A stretch of DNA of 46,819 bases from Chara braunii (GCA_003427395.1 BFEA01000008.1:337870-384688); one strand, 5' to 3'; numbered from the stretch's first letter, positions 1 to 9,500 are shown. Notes: generated by a model not told the origin, from the letters alone. Numbers and translations: made by a program.

Positions 1-14
1 ATAGTCTCCAATCT

Positions 15-66
15 GAAGAAGAAGAAGAAGAAGAAGAAGGAGGAAGAGGAGAGAGAGAGAGAGAGG
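15..66. repeat. GAA/GA microsatellite
   Basis: A run of GAA units passes into GA dinucleotides. It is a simple repeat with no coding signal. Confidence 0.9.
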
Positions 67-339
67 GGACTGGCGAGGGAGAGGAGGGGAGACCCTCCAA
101 GCTCCCGGTACCTCAGGCGGCAATGGCCGCCGTGCTGGCTCAGTCGCCCTGCTGCTGCTCAGCTCGCTGCTGCGCTATGCTGCGCTCCTGTTTCAGCCCC
201 TGCGCTAAGTTTAGCGCATCAAAACAGTGCACTAGCACTGACCATGCCGTGCCGGTAGAGTTCCGGTAGGCCGATCCTTCAACTGAGGCGGATACCGGTA
301 CTTATACCGGTAGGCAATGGTCTGGCCTCAATGCTGCGA

Positions 340-445
340 GGCCAGGCCAGACCCTGGACCGTCCAGATGGACGGTTCAGCCTCAATCGGCGGGCGGCAGC
401 TTCAAGAGCGCCTCCAGGCCCAAACGAAGTGTCGTTTGGGCCTAC
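340..445. repeat. Cluster of GC-rich hairpins
   Basis: Two strong hairpins lie close together. One pairs ACCGTCC with GGACGGT over a 4-base loop near 358-377. The other has an 11-bp perfect stem, GGCCCAAACGA at 417-427 against TCGTTTGGGCC at 432-442, closing the loop AGTG. A single N is at 448. The next 100 bases hold repeated GGCCTTTAGGGCC-like palindromes. No gene is recognised in 67-650; the ATG at 123 opens a frame of only about 48 codons. Confidence 0.6.
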
Positions 446-658
446 CCNATGGGTGATAGTCCAAAATCAGGCCTTTAGGGCCTGTAACCCCAAAGGTCGG
501 GCCTTTAGGCCCTGGTGTGTCCCTCCGGCCCTAAGTCGGGTCCGGTAGGACCCGTGTGAGTCGAAGATGTAACAGTTGCACTGTGGGGTTCATGCACTCC
601 ATAAGCTTGTGGCTCTTTACTGTCGTCGATTATCAGTTAGAATTTAGATTCTTTGCTG

Positions 659-940
659 TTGGGCAGGGTTGCAGGGGTCAACATGATCATATGGTAGAGC
701 TTGTGAGTGAAGTCTAGGTATAGAGGAGATCGTCCATCTCCACTCAAGAACCTGATTTTCGATTACTTTTGAAAAGCACGCGATGCTTCATAAACGATAA
801 GTACTGAGCCAGCATTGACTTCATCAATATGGCCGCAACCATGTTGGGCAGGGTTAACTGGGGTCAACAAGATCATATGGTGAATCATGTGAGTGGAGTT
901 TAGGAGTGGAGGAGCACCTTCACGTCGGTGCAAGTACCCT
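659..940. repeat. 185-bp tandem repeat (two units)
   Basis: GGGCAGGGTT followed by GGTCAAC, GATCATATGGT and a GTGAGTG..AGT..AGG block occurs at about 661-745 and again at about 846-930, a spacing of 185 bp. The sequence after each unit (a TTTTGAAAAGC-like segment near 768 and CTCTTGAAAGC near 1058) also resembles its partner, but in the second unit it is pushed away by the U6-related insertion. A third partial copy of the 3' portion may lie at 1908-1985. Confidence 0.65.
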
Positions 941-952
941 CTTTTGCTTTTT

Positions 953-1047
953 TTATTTGGACCATTTCTTGATGTACGCATGTCATCCTTGCACAGAGGC
1001 CATGCTAATCTTCTCTGTATCGCTCTAATTTTAATGGATGAACCGAA
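953..1047 (-). pseudogene. U6 snRNA-derived sequence, probable retropseudogene
   Basis: Read on the minus strand this matches the U6 spliceosomal RNA core. The ACAGAGA box lies within GATACAGAGAAGATTAGC, followed by the AGC triad and GCATGGCC, then GCAAGGATGACA and GAAATGGTCC at the 3' end. A 5' part matching the conserved TTCGG..CATCC..TAAAATT region is also visible. Several positions differ from the usual plant and animal core, for example CCTCTGTGC where CCCCTGCGC is typical and an altered segment before GAAATGG. After GGTCC comes AAATAAAAAAAGC rather than the T run a Pol III U6 gene needs. The A-rich tail, substitutions and location inside a tandem repeat argue for a retroposed pseudogene rather than a functional gene. 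The identification is strong; pseudogene status is inference. Confidence 0.85.
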
Positions 1048-1134
1048 TTTTTAATTGCTCTTGAAAGCTGCAATCAGACTCGTTCTCATTCACACTTTTC
1101 ATGCATGTAAACAGTAGCGCAGCAAACTGGCGAC

Positions 1135-1960
1135 ATGCGCCCACTCAAAACTCAGAGATATAGCCTCCAGACACGAGTTCACTTCAACTGGCTATGGCGA
1201 CTCAGCGCCCAAACAACTCACTGTTCACACACACCGGATCACCCTGGATATCCCACACGCGTCACTCTGAACGCTCACACATACACACACACACTTCACA
1301 CTAAACTACAGCTATGGCAGCTATGGCTGCCTCTACCCTATCGCTATGCTACCCTCTTTCTCTCTCACCCACTGCGTCCTCCGGGCTCGCTGCAGACCTT
1401 CTTGCACAAGTCACTGTGGCAGCGCTTCCGCATGGCTCACGCAGGAATGAATGAAAGGCTGGGCGCTGCCTCTTGATTTATACTTCGGAAACTCGTTGGT
1501 CTGCCCTTTGCCATCGGCCCGTGGTGCTCACAGTCCCCCGTGGTACTTGCTGGACTGGACTGGGACTGACTGGACCTTACCGCTGACTGACTGTGGACTC
1601 ACTGCTAACCTACCATAGTCGTACTGCAATTGCACTGCAGTTTAGTCCACCACTGGCCTCGCCACTTGACCACTCGCCCACTTGCCGACCTTCTAGAAGG
1701 ACTACAGCTAGGCTTCTGGAACTCGCTAAGACTTCTACTCTATAGACCTACAGATCGAACCCTTGCTACCTATGGACCTATGACAGACCTACCAACTGTC
1801 TACGAATATACAGGTCACAGGTTCAACTCTCGGGGTCTACACCGGTACAGTACATGGGTAGGGCGAGGTCTAGGGATCGAACCCTGGGTACTGCATCTGC
1901 TACTGCTAAAAGGTGAAAACCGTTTCAAAGCAGACTATGATTCATAAAAGAAATGAACTC
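1135..1960. other. Unrecognised stretch without a convincing gene
   Basis: Open frames of 113 and 105 codons exist on the plus strand but show no domain, and their composition looks like translated repeats (runs of HT, RPL). The stretch holds CA-rich and CTGACTGACTG-type short repeats and a tRNA T-arm-like palindrome, AGGGATCGAACCCT, near 1871-1884. I could not identify an LTR here. Confidence 0.4.
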
Positions 1961-2143
1961 AGTCAGCATGGACTTTGTCAATTCAACTACTTGAATGTGT
2001 GATAGCTATAAGGGTGATGTTCAGACCATGATTTTCATTAACCCTACTCTTTACCATCAGAGCTTTTCCTGCTCCCTCCTACCCCCTCCCCCACCCCTCT
2101 CCCCCACCCCCTTGAATCCCAGCTTCTCCACTTTTGGCCTAGC

Positions 2144-2458
2144 ATGTCCTCCGCATTGCTGTCCTCCTCTCTCATACTTTCGGATCCTGCTGAGATCCAA
2201 GATGCTTTGACATCGCTGGTTGAAGAAATGACACCTCCCAGAACTTTGGAGATCGCCTTACGCCCATTGAAAACCCGACATTTCAGAAAGAGGAGGAGAA
2301 GAAAGGAGGAAGGAGAGATGGAGGGTGAGAGCAAGAAGAAGAAGATGTCGTCCTCCTCGCTGTCTCACCTGCAGGTAACTGGCACCATGTACTAACTGTC
2401 ATCGCGTGTCTCCTCCGTGCTGCAGGGCGCTGGCATGAAGACCAGCTATGGTGCCCAG
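2144..2458 (+). CDS. Candidate spliced ORF start: 77-codon exon, 51-bp intron, 33-bp exon
   Basis: An ATG at 2144 opens a frame that runs to CTGCAG|GTAACT at 2374/2375. The candidate intron 2375-2425 is 51 bp, has an exact TACTAAC branch-point box at 2390-2396 and ends CTGCAG. It is phase 0, and the next exon 2426-2458 continues GAGMKTSYGAQ before another donor, CAG|GTAAGA. Exon 1 encodes a Ser/Leu-rich start, an acidic helix-like segment (EIQDALTSLVEEM) and a basic run (RKRRRRK, then SKKKK) like a nuclear localisation signal. I do not recognise the family. Later exons are not visible because tandem repeats begin at about 2600, so the gene may be truncated. The splice signals are seen directly; that this is a host gene is inference. 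Confidence 0.4.
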
Positions 2459-2619
2459 GTAAGATCTCCGCCAACGCAGGTATGGCCTCCATCCCACTCC
2501 CTACCTACACTACCTCTACCTCTAGCGTAACGCTGTTGCGCTGCTCCAGCAGTGTGTCACCCAAGAAGTGAGCTACTCGAACTGTGTGTCTGCCAGGCGT
2601 GGCCCAGCTATAACTAGCG

Positions 2620-3141
2620 CTGGGCCTTGCGGGTGTGCCTCTGTGTGGCTCTGGTCTTTGGCCAAAACGTGGCCTACTGGGTCTGGGTCCCGACCGGACG
2701 TCCTGACCCTGCCTGCTGATGCAGCAGGGATGTCTACTGGACGAAAACGGACCTGGCCCAATAGGGCCTGCCTATGTCCATATCAGGCCAGAAACGTAGC
2801 CTTTGTCCAAACAGATTGGAGGTCTGTTTGCACGAACTGCAAGTCCGAAACTACGCCTGAACAGACAAAAATAGGACAGCCTCCAGGCCTCGTGGTGTGC
2901 CTCCATGTGCCTCTGGTCTTCGGCCAAAACGTGGCCTACTGGGTCTGGGTCCCGACCGGACGTCCAGACCCTCCTGCTGCTGTAGCAGGGACATCCGCTA
3001 CTGATGAAAACGGACCTGGCCCAACAGGGCCTGCCTATGTCCATACCAGGCCAAAAACGTGGCCTTTGTCCGAGCAGACCGAAGGTCTGTTTGGACAAAC
3101 TGCAAGTCTGAAACGATGCCTGAACAGACAAAAATAGGACA
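2620..3141. repeat. 262-bp tandem duplication
   Basis: Two units start near 2620 and 2883. CTGGTCTTYGGCCAAAACG is at 2651 and 2913, and ACAGACAAAAATAGGACAG at 2861 and 3124, giving a period of 262-263 bp. A frame at 2568-3137 stays open across both units (189 codons), but its composition is that of a translated GC-rich repeat and no domain is seen. Confidence 0.85.
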
Positions 3142-3299
3142 GCGAATAAATAAATAAACGAATGCTGCCTCAAATCGAAACCTGCGGCCCTAAGGCCGAT
3201 CGTTAGCCTCCAGGGCGCGCGTCTGAGGGTGTGCGGCCTTGGGGCCCCCAGCAACCGTCGGGCCCCCAAAATGGGCCCCGTATGCAGGCTCAGCATGTA

Positions 3300-3505
3300 A
3301 CACCCCCCCGCATGAAGTCAAGCCGGGTCAAGGGTGAAGCTGACAATCTGATGATGGAACTTGGATGTGAGTATGGCGTGGAGCCGAATGTGCCGGCCCA
3401 CACACCCCCCCGCATGAAGTCAAGCTGGGTCAAGGGTGAAGCTGACGATCCGATGGTGGAACTTGGATGTGAGTATGGCGTGGAGCCGAATGTGCGGGCC
3501 TGCCT
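3300..3505. repeat. 102-bp tandem duplication (34 codons)
   Basis: A unit starting CCCCCCGCATGAAGTCAAGC is repeated at about 3303 and 3405 with a few substitutions. Because 102 is a multiple of three, the plus-strand frame 3231-3608 carries a repeated 34-residue peptide containing ELGCEYGVEPNV. The stretch lies just beyond the 3' end of the minus-strand gypsy pol, so it may belong to that element's 3' region or LTR. I could not find paired LTRs. Confidence 0.75.
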
Positions 3506-4546
3506 TGCTGTTTGTGTTCGTAACGTGCGGAAGGAGGGTCGTGCGATCGTTGCCCATGAAAGTCATCGCAATCTGCCGAAACGAGAAGTGCCAACTTTGA
3601 ACAATTAAGGGTCAGGTAGACGGGCAATTGGGCGGGCACCTGAGTGACAAATGATGATCCTTCGGGTGCGTCACCAGCGGGTGCTACAATGCGCCAAGGC
3701 CTCATCCACTTTGGAGGGAGTTTGCGAGAGAGATCCTGTTCGAGGTTGGACTCCGCGATGAAGACCCAAACAAGGTCGCCGACGCAGAACGGACATGGAA
3801 GCCGCTGACGATTGGCCTGACGGCTCATGCCTTGCTGCGTCTTCGACATCTGGCCGCGTGCCTTGACAAGGAGCTCTTGCATCCATCGAGTGAAAATAAG
3901 GTGGTCATCGCTCTCGATCGTTCGGGGGATAATAGTGTCCAACAAGGATGTGATCGGCGAGCCATGCTCGAACTCAAAGAGCAACATCCCGATAATCGGA
4001 TGAATGGACGAGTTGTAAGCCAACTCGACGTCCGGCAGCCGCCCAACCCAATCCTTTTGGTCGGGACGGATGAGAGTGCGAAGAACCAGTGCAGTTTGAT
4101 GGCATGATGGCGGCAAGGCAAAAACATGGTGAACTTGGTGAGTTGATAGACCACCGTCAGAATCCCATCCACACCGGTCTTGTGCTTGAGGAACGGCCCG
4201 GTGATGTCCATGACAATCGATTCCTGTTCCTGGTGATGTCCATGAAAATCGATTCCCGTCGTCCTAGGGGGACCGGTAATGGTAGCAACTTGTCGAACGG
4301 ACGATGATTGCGGATTTGCACCGCCAGCAAAACCTCACATGACTCGCAATAGCGTGTGATGTCGTCGAGAAGGCTAGGCCACAAAAAACGCTCGCGAAGT
4401 CGGCCAAGCGTCGTGGAACTCGCTAGAAGCCGCTTACGCAAGTGTGGGTGACTTGGCACGCAAAGAAGATCTTTCCTTGCAAGTGGACTAGCAAATAGCC
4501 CTCTTGGATCCGATAATGCGATGGCGCCGGATTTGGAGAGGAGCAA
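3430..4546 (-). pseudogene. Gypsy integrase remnant with internal deletion
   Basis: The N-terminal part (4546-4157) has the zinc-finger region HLRKRLLASSTTLGRLRERF..WPSLLDDITRYCESCEVL, in which the second half of an HHCC finger is clear. MDITGPF (near 4211) carries the first catalytic Asp of the DDE core. Soon after HHAIKLHW the frame 3430-4116 jumps to LRTLIRPDQKDWVGRLPDVELAYNSSIHP, the end of the core. The stretch that should hold the second Asp and the Glu is absent. The C-terminus has a GDLVWVFIAES-type segment followed by KLPPKWMRPWRI, typical of the gypsy integrase C-terminal domain. It encodes no active enzyme. Confidence 0.88.
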
Positions 4547-5043
4547 TTCACGTACTTGTCGTGAAACTTGGGGTCCACTTCATAGCCTGGGATGAAGCTG
4601 TCCCGCAAGTCGTTGTCAACCTCGAATGTCGAGTAGACCGTGGTACAAAGGTTTGGGTGCTATGAAAGGGTGTCCGAAAACGGTTTGACTTTCCCGAAAT
4701 GTGAACGGGTAAGAAGTCAACTTCTCAATGAAAGTCATCCAACGGGTGATGGTAGTGTCTTCGGTCTTGTAGAAGACCAATCTGATGGCGCCGGATTTGG
4801 AGAGGAGCAATTCACGTACTTGTCGTGAAACTTGGGGTCCACTTCGTAGCCTCGGATGAAGCTGTCCCGCAAGTCGTTGTCAACCTCGAATGTCGAGTAG
4901 ACCGTGGTACAAAGGTTTGGGTGCTGTGAAATGGTGTCCGAAAACGGTTTGACTTTCCCGAAATGTGAGCGGGTAAGAAGTCAACTGCTCAATGAAAGCC
5001 ATCCAACGGGTGATGGTAGTGTCTTCGGTCTTGTAGAAGACCA
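4520..5043. repeat. 264-bp tandem duplication inside the gypsy element
   Basis: GATGGCGCCGGATTTGGAG occurs at 4520 and 4784, and each copy runs through GTCCGAAAACGG to GTAGAAGACCAA (near 4779 and 5043). The two copies differ at several bases. On the minus strand the duplicated block is the C-terminal RNase H segment (VFYKTEDTTITRWM..SYP.TFRESQTVFGH) plus the linker to integrase, so the element has two RNase H tails. Confidence 0.9.
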
Positions 5044-5104
5044 ACGGATTATTGTTTGTTACCCAACGGAATTGACTTCGACCCTGAAGAAATGTTGGCA
5101 TCGC
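4784..5104 (-). pseudogene. Gypsy RNase H, C-terminal part
   Basis: The minus-strand frame 5101-4880 reads MPTFLQGRSQFRWVTNNNPLVFYKTEDTTITRWMAF, the gypsy RNase H segment in which T(D)NNPL precedes the tether to integrase. The usual Asp of TDN is Asn here (TNNNPL), so a catalytic residue is probably lost. It joins the 5962-6530 part if the TTAA element is removed. Confidence 0.85.
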
Positions 5105-5961
5105 TTAACAGCCAGTACCTTTGAGCTGCCCCTGTCGAACCTGTCTACGGCCAGTGCTCGATGTTGTGGGAGGACAGCCCGAAAAAGGAGTTGCTGTTGT
5201 GTGGGAAAAAAAAAAAAAAGACGAGATGAGGAATGGTCGTGGTCGTGCTGTTGGCATTCGAGAAAAAGGGAGCATTCCAATGTGAAGAGGAAGATTAAAA
5301 AAAAAAAAAAAAAAAAAAAAAAGAACGAAACAAGAACAACGGGTTGAGGGCCTCGCTACTGTGCTTACCCATAGTGCAAAATGAGAGTTAATTTTCCGCT
5401 TGAACACGGATGATTGGGCTCAAAGGGGGAAAACAAAAAACGAAACAATAAGGGTGGGCTGGGGCTGCTGGGCGCTGCTCCTGTGCACACCAGATATGTA
5501 CAATGAGAATGAATGTTTTGTTGGAACATGGAATCATACACTGATTGTTGCAGTGAAGTTCTGCTGTCAGCCACGATTGTTTTGTTGCCAGCACCGATTG
5601 TTCTGCTGTCACGGGATATTGTATGATACGGCCTGCAGACATAGTCAAATTTGAAAAAGCGCTTCTGGACTTGCCGCTGTCCTGATACGGGAACTACAAT
5701 TCTCAATTCTCGTTTTTTCGTTGTAGTGGGGTGTCCAAAGAAATAGCGAAGTCTTTCTTTTGTTTTTCTTTTTTCGGGGGTCACAGGCTTTCCAATGCGC
5801 TAGAACCTGCCTTTTTTTTTTTGGCGCGATTTTCCAAATTAGATAATAGTGTACTGACTAGCTTGTGCTTTTCCAGCTCGAAGTTGTGCCGAGCGTGTGA
5901 AATGCGCTTTCGGCATGCTCGGAGGTGGGTTTTTGAGTCGGGAAAGGTACTAGTGGTTTAA
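5105..5961. mobile_element. 857-bp TIR element inserted at a TTAA site in gypsy RNase H
   Basis: The left end reads TTAACAGCCAGTACCTTT and the right end, on the opposite strand, TTAAACCACTAGTACCTTT. The host reads GCATCGC before the left TTAA and GCGCGTG after the right one. Removing the element and one TTAA gives CGC-TTAA-GCG and restores continuity between the RNase H segment ending ..FVHAL (near 5965) and the segment starting at 5104. This is good evidence for a 4-bp TTAA target duplication. Inside are A runs (5207-5219, 5298-5322), a T run (5811-5821) and no transposase-like frame, so it is non-autonomous. Confidence 0.8.
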
Positions 5962-6530
5962 GCGCGTGTACAAAGGCTAATAACTCTTTTGTTCATGGTC
6001 AATGGAGTGCACGACGGGCCCCCCTTATAAAAGTACTCAACCGGGTGCCAGTCCACGCAATCGTGATGCTAGAGGACGACACCGATGCCGTAGCCGGACA
6101 CATCACTAGTGACACGTGTCGGCAAAAGCAGGTCGTCGAGGTGTGAAACCTTCGCGCATAGCAAGGCGGTTTTAAGGGCTAAAAATGAAGCCCGCGCATC
6201 ATCGTCGAAGTCGAACGACCGATCCTTGCATTGAAGCTTGGTCAAATTAATTGCGATCTTCGAATAGCTGCAGCCAGCTAGGCCAAGAAACGAACGAACA
6301 TCCTTGACGTTCTTCGGCTTCAACCACTCTTGGATATCTTGAATCTTGTCCGATAACGGACTAGTGCCCCCCGACATGAGAAAATGACTACTCTTGCCGT
6401 ACGAATTCGCACTTGTCGTGGTTGGCTTTGTACTTGGCGTGATGGAGCGTCTCCAGCACACGTCGGATTTGGTCATCGTTGCTTGAGAGGTCTCCGGGTC
6501 ATTGGTATGCCAAAGGGCATGACAACCCAC
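5962..6530 (-). pseudogene. Gypsy RT C-terminal part and RNase H N-terminal part
   Basis: The frame 6530-6069 includes SPLSDKIQDIQEWLKPKNVKDVRSFLGLAGCSYSKIAI, the RT thumb/connection motif (VRSFLGLAGYYRRFI-like), followed by FLALKTALLCA and SDVSGYGIGVVL, the start of RNase H with its first catalytic Asp. In other frames 6060-5962 continues with DWHPVEYF and a VHSIDHEQK-like segment. The sequence jumps from MPFGI (near 6500) to the segment preceding this block, so the region holding the Y-x-D-D active site is missing. Confidence 0.88.
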
Positions 6531-6853
6531 TCAAAGTGCTCATACTGTGTTCTAAACGCGGATTTGTAGCGATCTTGCGGCCGTATCGAAATTTGATGAT
6601 AGCTCGACTTCCAATCCAACTTCCAAAAATATTTTGCACCACCCAAATGTTCAAGAAGATCGTTGATACGAGGAAGAGGCCCTGCATTCTTCACGGTTTG
6701 CACGTTGAGGTTGCAATAGTCAATACATAAGTGGAGATCCTTAATCTTCTTCCGCACGAAGAGAACCGGCACACCGTAGGGTAAGCTACTAGGGCGGATC
6801 CATCGTTTGTCCGGAGAACTGCGAGCTCTTCCTAGCTCATGAGATAGATGCAT
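6470..6853 (-). pseudogene. Gypsy reverse transcriptase, fingers and palm
   Basis: The 126-codon frame contains SLPYGVPVLFVRKK, LHLCIDYCNLN, LPRINDLLEHLGGAKYFWKLDWKSSYHQI and VMPFGI. These are the conserved RT blocks up to and past motif A (the Asp in KLDWKSSYHQI). The frame is then lost at a deletion that removes motif C. The length and motifs match a Ty3/gypsy RT missing its second half. Confidence 0.92.
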
Positions 6854-6996
6854 CCTTTCGCAGGCACGACACCGACATCAAGAATGATCTCATGGGAGAT
6901 CAGCAAATACGGCACCACACCGGTAGGAGACTCGCAGACGTCAGTGAACTCGTCAAGCAACCGCACCATTTGGGTGTCCGAAGACAAGTTCGTAGG

Positions 6997-7644
6997 TCAA
7001 GACTCGGCCACTGCGACGGTCCTAAGAAAGCATAGGCCGATCTCGTTGGCCCCCTCATAAGCACAAGTGGCCCGAAAAGACTTGGCCATCACAACTTGGC
7101 ATCGGAATGAAGGGTGCAAAAGAGGAATGGTACACGACACCTCGACGCCAAAGGCGTTGCGAACGGTAAGTGTCCGCAGATGGAAGTTACCCATGTGGTC
7201 CGCACTTGCGAGCCAAGGCATCCCCAACATAATGTTGAAGTTCGTGTCCAAGATGTCAAACGCAACCGGCTCGCATGCATGAGGTGCGAAATAAACCGGC
7301 ACGACTTCAATGTAGCGATCAAGAAGTTGTTGCGTTTGACCGTCCGCCATATCTGTCGTAGGATGTGGCTTCCTTTGAACTTGTGTGCCAAGGCTGGCCC
7401 TTTGTATAAAGGAGTGGCTCATGAAATTGTGAGTTGCGCCGCTATCCAGCAAAGTGTTGCTGGACGTTTGCCCAACTTGGATGCGGACATAAAGGAGCGG
7501 TGTGTCGTTGTCATCGTACCGCTGCTTGTGAAACTCGCGGGCCACCTTGGTAATGTGTGCAAGGAGGTCCCCCTCCGCAACTTCGTCATCCGTCGTCGAA
7601 GTTGGTGGTGCATAGAAGGAGAAATAATTTTGTCGTACAAACAT
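6997..7644 (-). pseudogene. Gypsy aspartic protease fragment
   Basis: A 215-codon frame contains LLDSGATHNFMSHSF at residues 65-79, the retropepsin active site in plant-type gypsy Pol. It continues with PVAFDILDTNFNIMLGMPWLASADH, the flap and second conserved block (ILGMPWL-type). The following region (..RNAFGVEVSCTIPL) leads towards RT. The ATG is arbitrary; the true polyprotein would continue upstream. Confidence 0.9.
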
Positions 7645-7893
7645 GAAACTCTGTAGGAGTTGTGCTTAGAAGCATAGATTTATGGAGGACTCGTGCTTAC
7701 TCTTTTTTCATGAGTTTTTTCTCTGTGTTGTTTCTCGTGAGTAACATGAGGTGTAAAACCTCTCTGGTGTGGACTGGTGGAACTACCAGAGGAGTTTGCA
7801 CAGTTTGTGTGCCTGCCAATGGGCTGAAAGTTGCGATAATGTACATCCGGGCTCGGGAGTTGAAGTCTCTAAAGAGTCTGAACCTGTAACATG

Positions 7894-8158
7894 GAGTGCT
7901 CCCACCAAGGGCTCTCTTCCTATTTTCTCTCTTGTCCTTGCTCTCCATGTCTATCTGATTTGTCTTCTTTCTTTCGTGTGGGAGCAAGAGTAGGTTGGTG
8001 TTATGGGCCCTACATCCCTTGGAACATGAAGTGCTCCCACCAACGGCTCTCTTCCTATTTTCTCTCTTCTCCTTGCTCTTCATTGTCTATCTGATTTGTT
8101 TTCCTTCTTTCATGTGGGAGCAAGAGTAGGTTGGTGTTATGGCCCCTACATCCCTTGC
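7894..8158. repeat. 135-bp tandem duplication
   Basis: GTGCTCCCACCAA..GGCTCTCTTCCTATTTTCTC occurs at 7896 and 8031. Each unit ends GTTGGTGTTATGG..CCCTACATCCCTTG. I recognise nothing coding in 7660-8280. Confidence 0.85.
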
Positions 8159-8280
8159 TTTTTATTACACTGGTGCAATACCCCCTCATTCCTTGCTTGC
8201 TACTGCATTTTTTCTTTCTCTATTCATATGTGCCTGAGTCTGTTTGTTGGCAACCCATCCTTCTTGGGCATTGGACTGTG

Positions 8281-8720
8281 AATGTGTTCACGAATGCTGT
8301 ATACATTCCTTCGCAACATTTCTTGTCTGACAGCATACGCATAGCAGTACTTTTACGGGATGTATCTGACTGCAAGCGGTGGCTCGTCCTGGATGCATCT
8401 GATGGGAATTACGTCCAGAGATCAGTCAAAAATGTCCTAGTGTGAGTGCGCCCTGAGGATGTTCATGTGCTAATATTTCTTACATTATAATCTGCAACAG
8501 ACGCTCGCAGGACCCCACATCCACATGCTCTTTCTATTTTCCTGACTTGTGCCAGTGGAAGGTTCATGCGGGCCAGACGACGCAGTTGATAGGTGGTCAG
8601 GATTTTTATTTTGAGGTGATCAGAGCACTATATGCTGTCAGATGTGCCAGCCGACTCTCTTCTGAACGTATCTTGAGTGCTGTTGTGGGAGCGCATGTAA
8701 GCATGGATGGGATGAGATAG
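8281..8720 (+). CDS. Candidate two-exon ORF, 3' end of an unknown gene
   Basis: A plus-strand frame encodes SDSIRIAVLLRDVSDCKRWL..DASDGNYVQRSVKNVLV and meets a consensus donor GTGAGT at 8442. A candidate acceptor TCTGCAACAG ends at 8500. Removing the 59-bp intron 8442-8500 (CTAAT near 8471) keeps the frame, which continues RSQDPTSTCSFYFPDLCQWKVHAGQ to a stop at 8718-8720. An A run of 28 bases follows at 8795-8822, about 75 bp past the stop. I do not recognise the protein and the upstream start is not defined; 8281 is only where the peptide begins to look convincing. It may be a host gene fragment or part of an unknown repeat. Confidence 0.35.
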
Positions 8721-8794
8721 GGTAGAGATGGTACCACGATCCAGGGTTGGTTTGTCCAACTCTACAGCTGGAGGGCTGATAAACTGATGTCCCC

Positions 8795-8822
<28 letters not shown>

Positions 8823-8829
<7 letters not shown>

Positions 8830-9500
8830 GGTAACTCCTGAAAAACAAAATGCCCTGCCCTTCTCTGCCGAAAATAGTTTGTGGAGTCTGCGGACAGAAA
8901 GATGGTTCTGTCTGCCGGTGGTTCAGCTACTTATGGTAGCTGTAAGAAAATACTGACACTGGCATTGCCAGGCTGTTAAGACAGACTGACAGCTTGTGAT
9001 AGTGCGAAAGTCAACCGCACGAGAACTGGGTTGAGGACGGCCTAGACCGCCCGGAGCACTAGGCTAGCAAGATCTGACGGTTGCTGTGCCTAAATTATAT
9101 TTCATGATACCTGTCCGTGGATGCCCACGAGCTGATCTGAGAAGCCTAACAAAGTCACAGTGCGATGGTGCCTAAAGTGCAGGTCTGACTGGCTTTATGT
9201 TTGTGGTACTTAAACCTGAATCTAGAAGTGAAAATGGCCATGTTCATGTTATCTTAGTAGAAACATATTAACCGTCCATGTATCTATATTTGCAGTTTCT
9301 CTTAGTTGACTTCCCATACCAAAGACCTCACTGCTGCTAGTTCCATGCTAAGTACTCATGAATATGCGGGAGATGGTTAACAGAGGCCTAAATTTTCAGA
9401 TAAATTGTCATGCCTTTTATAAGAAAACCCAAAGGCCCCTTTAGACAAACGTGCCACCAATTCATAGTGTGGACACTATACTGCAGAGCAGAACTTACCA
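8823..9500. other. No recognised feature
   Basis: I see no long frame, no transposon domain, no strong repeat and no structural RNA in this stretch. Confidence 0.5.

Larger units (their letters stand above)
3430..7660 (-). mobile_element. Ty3/gypsy retrotransposon pol region, dead, interrupted
   Basis: Reading down the minus strand the domain order is protease (7644-6997), reverse transcriptase (6853-6470), RNase H (to 4784) and integrase (4546 to about 3430). PR-RT-RH-IN is the Ty3/gypsy order. Frames change many times, so no polyprotein can be made. Beyond point damage there are larger lesions: loss of the RT YxDD region, an 857-bp element in RNase H, a 264-bp duplication at the RNase H/IN junction and loss of the middle of the integrase core. 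I see no gag and no paired LTRs with confidence; the 5' side (7660-8160) is a different repeat. Confidence 0.93.

Noticed and set aside
2568-3137. 189-codon frame across the 262-bp duplication as a gene
   Set aside because: Openness follows from the repeat and GC-rich composition; no domain is seen and the minus strand is equally open over much of it.
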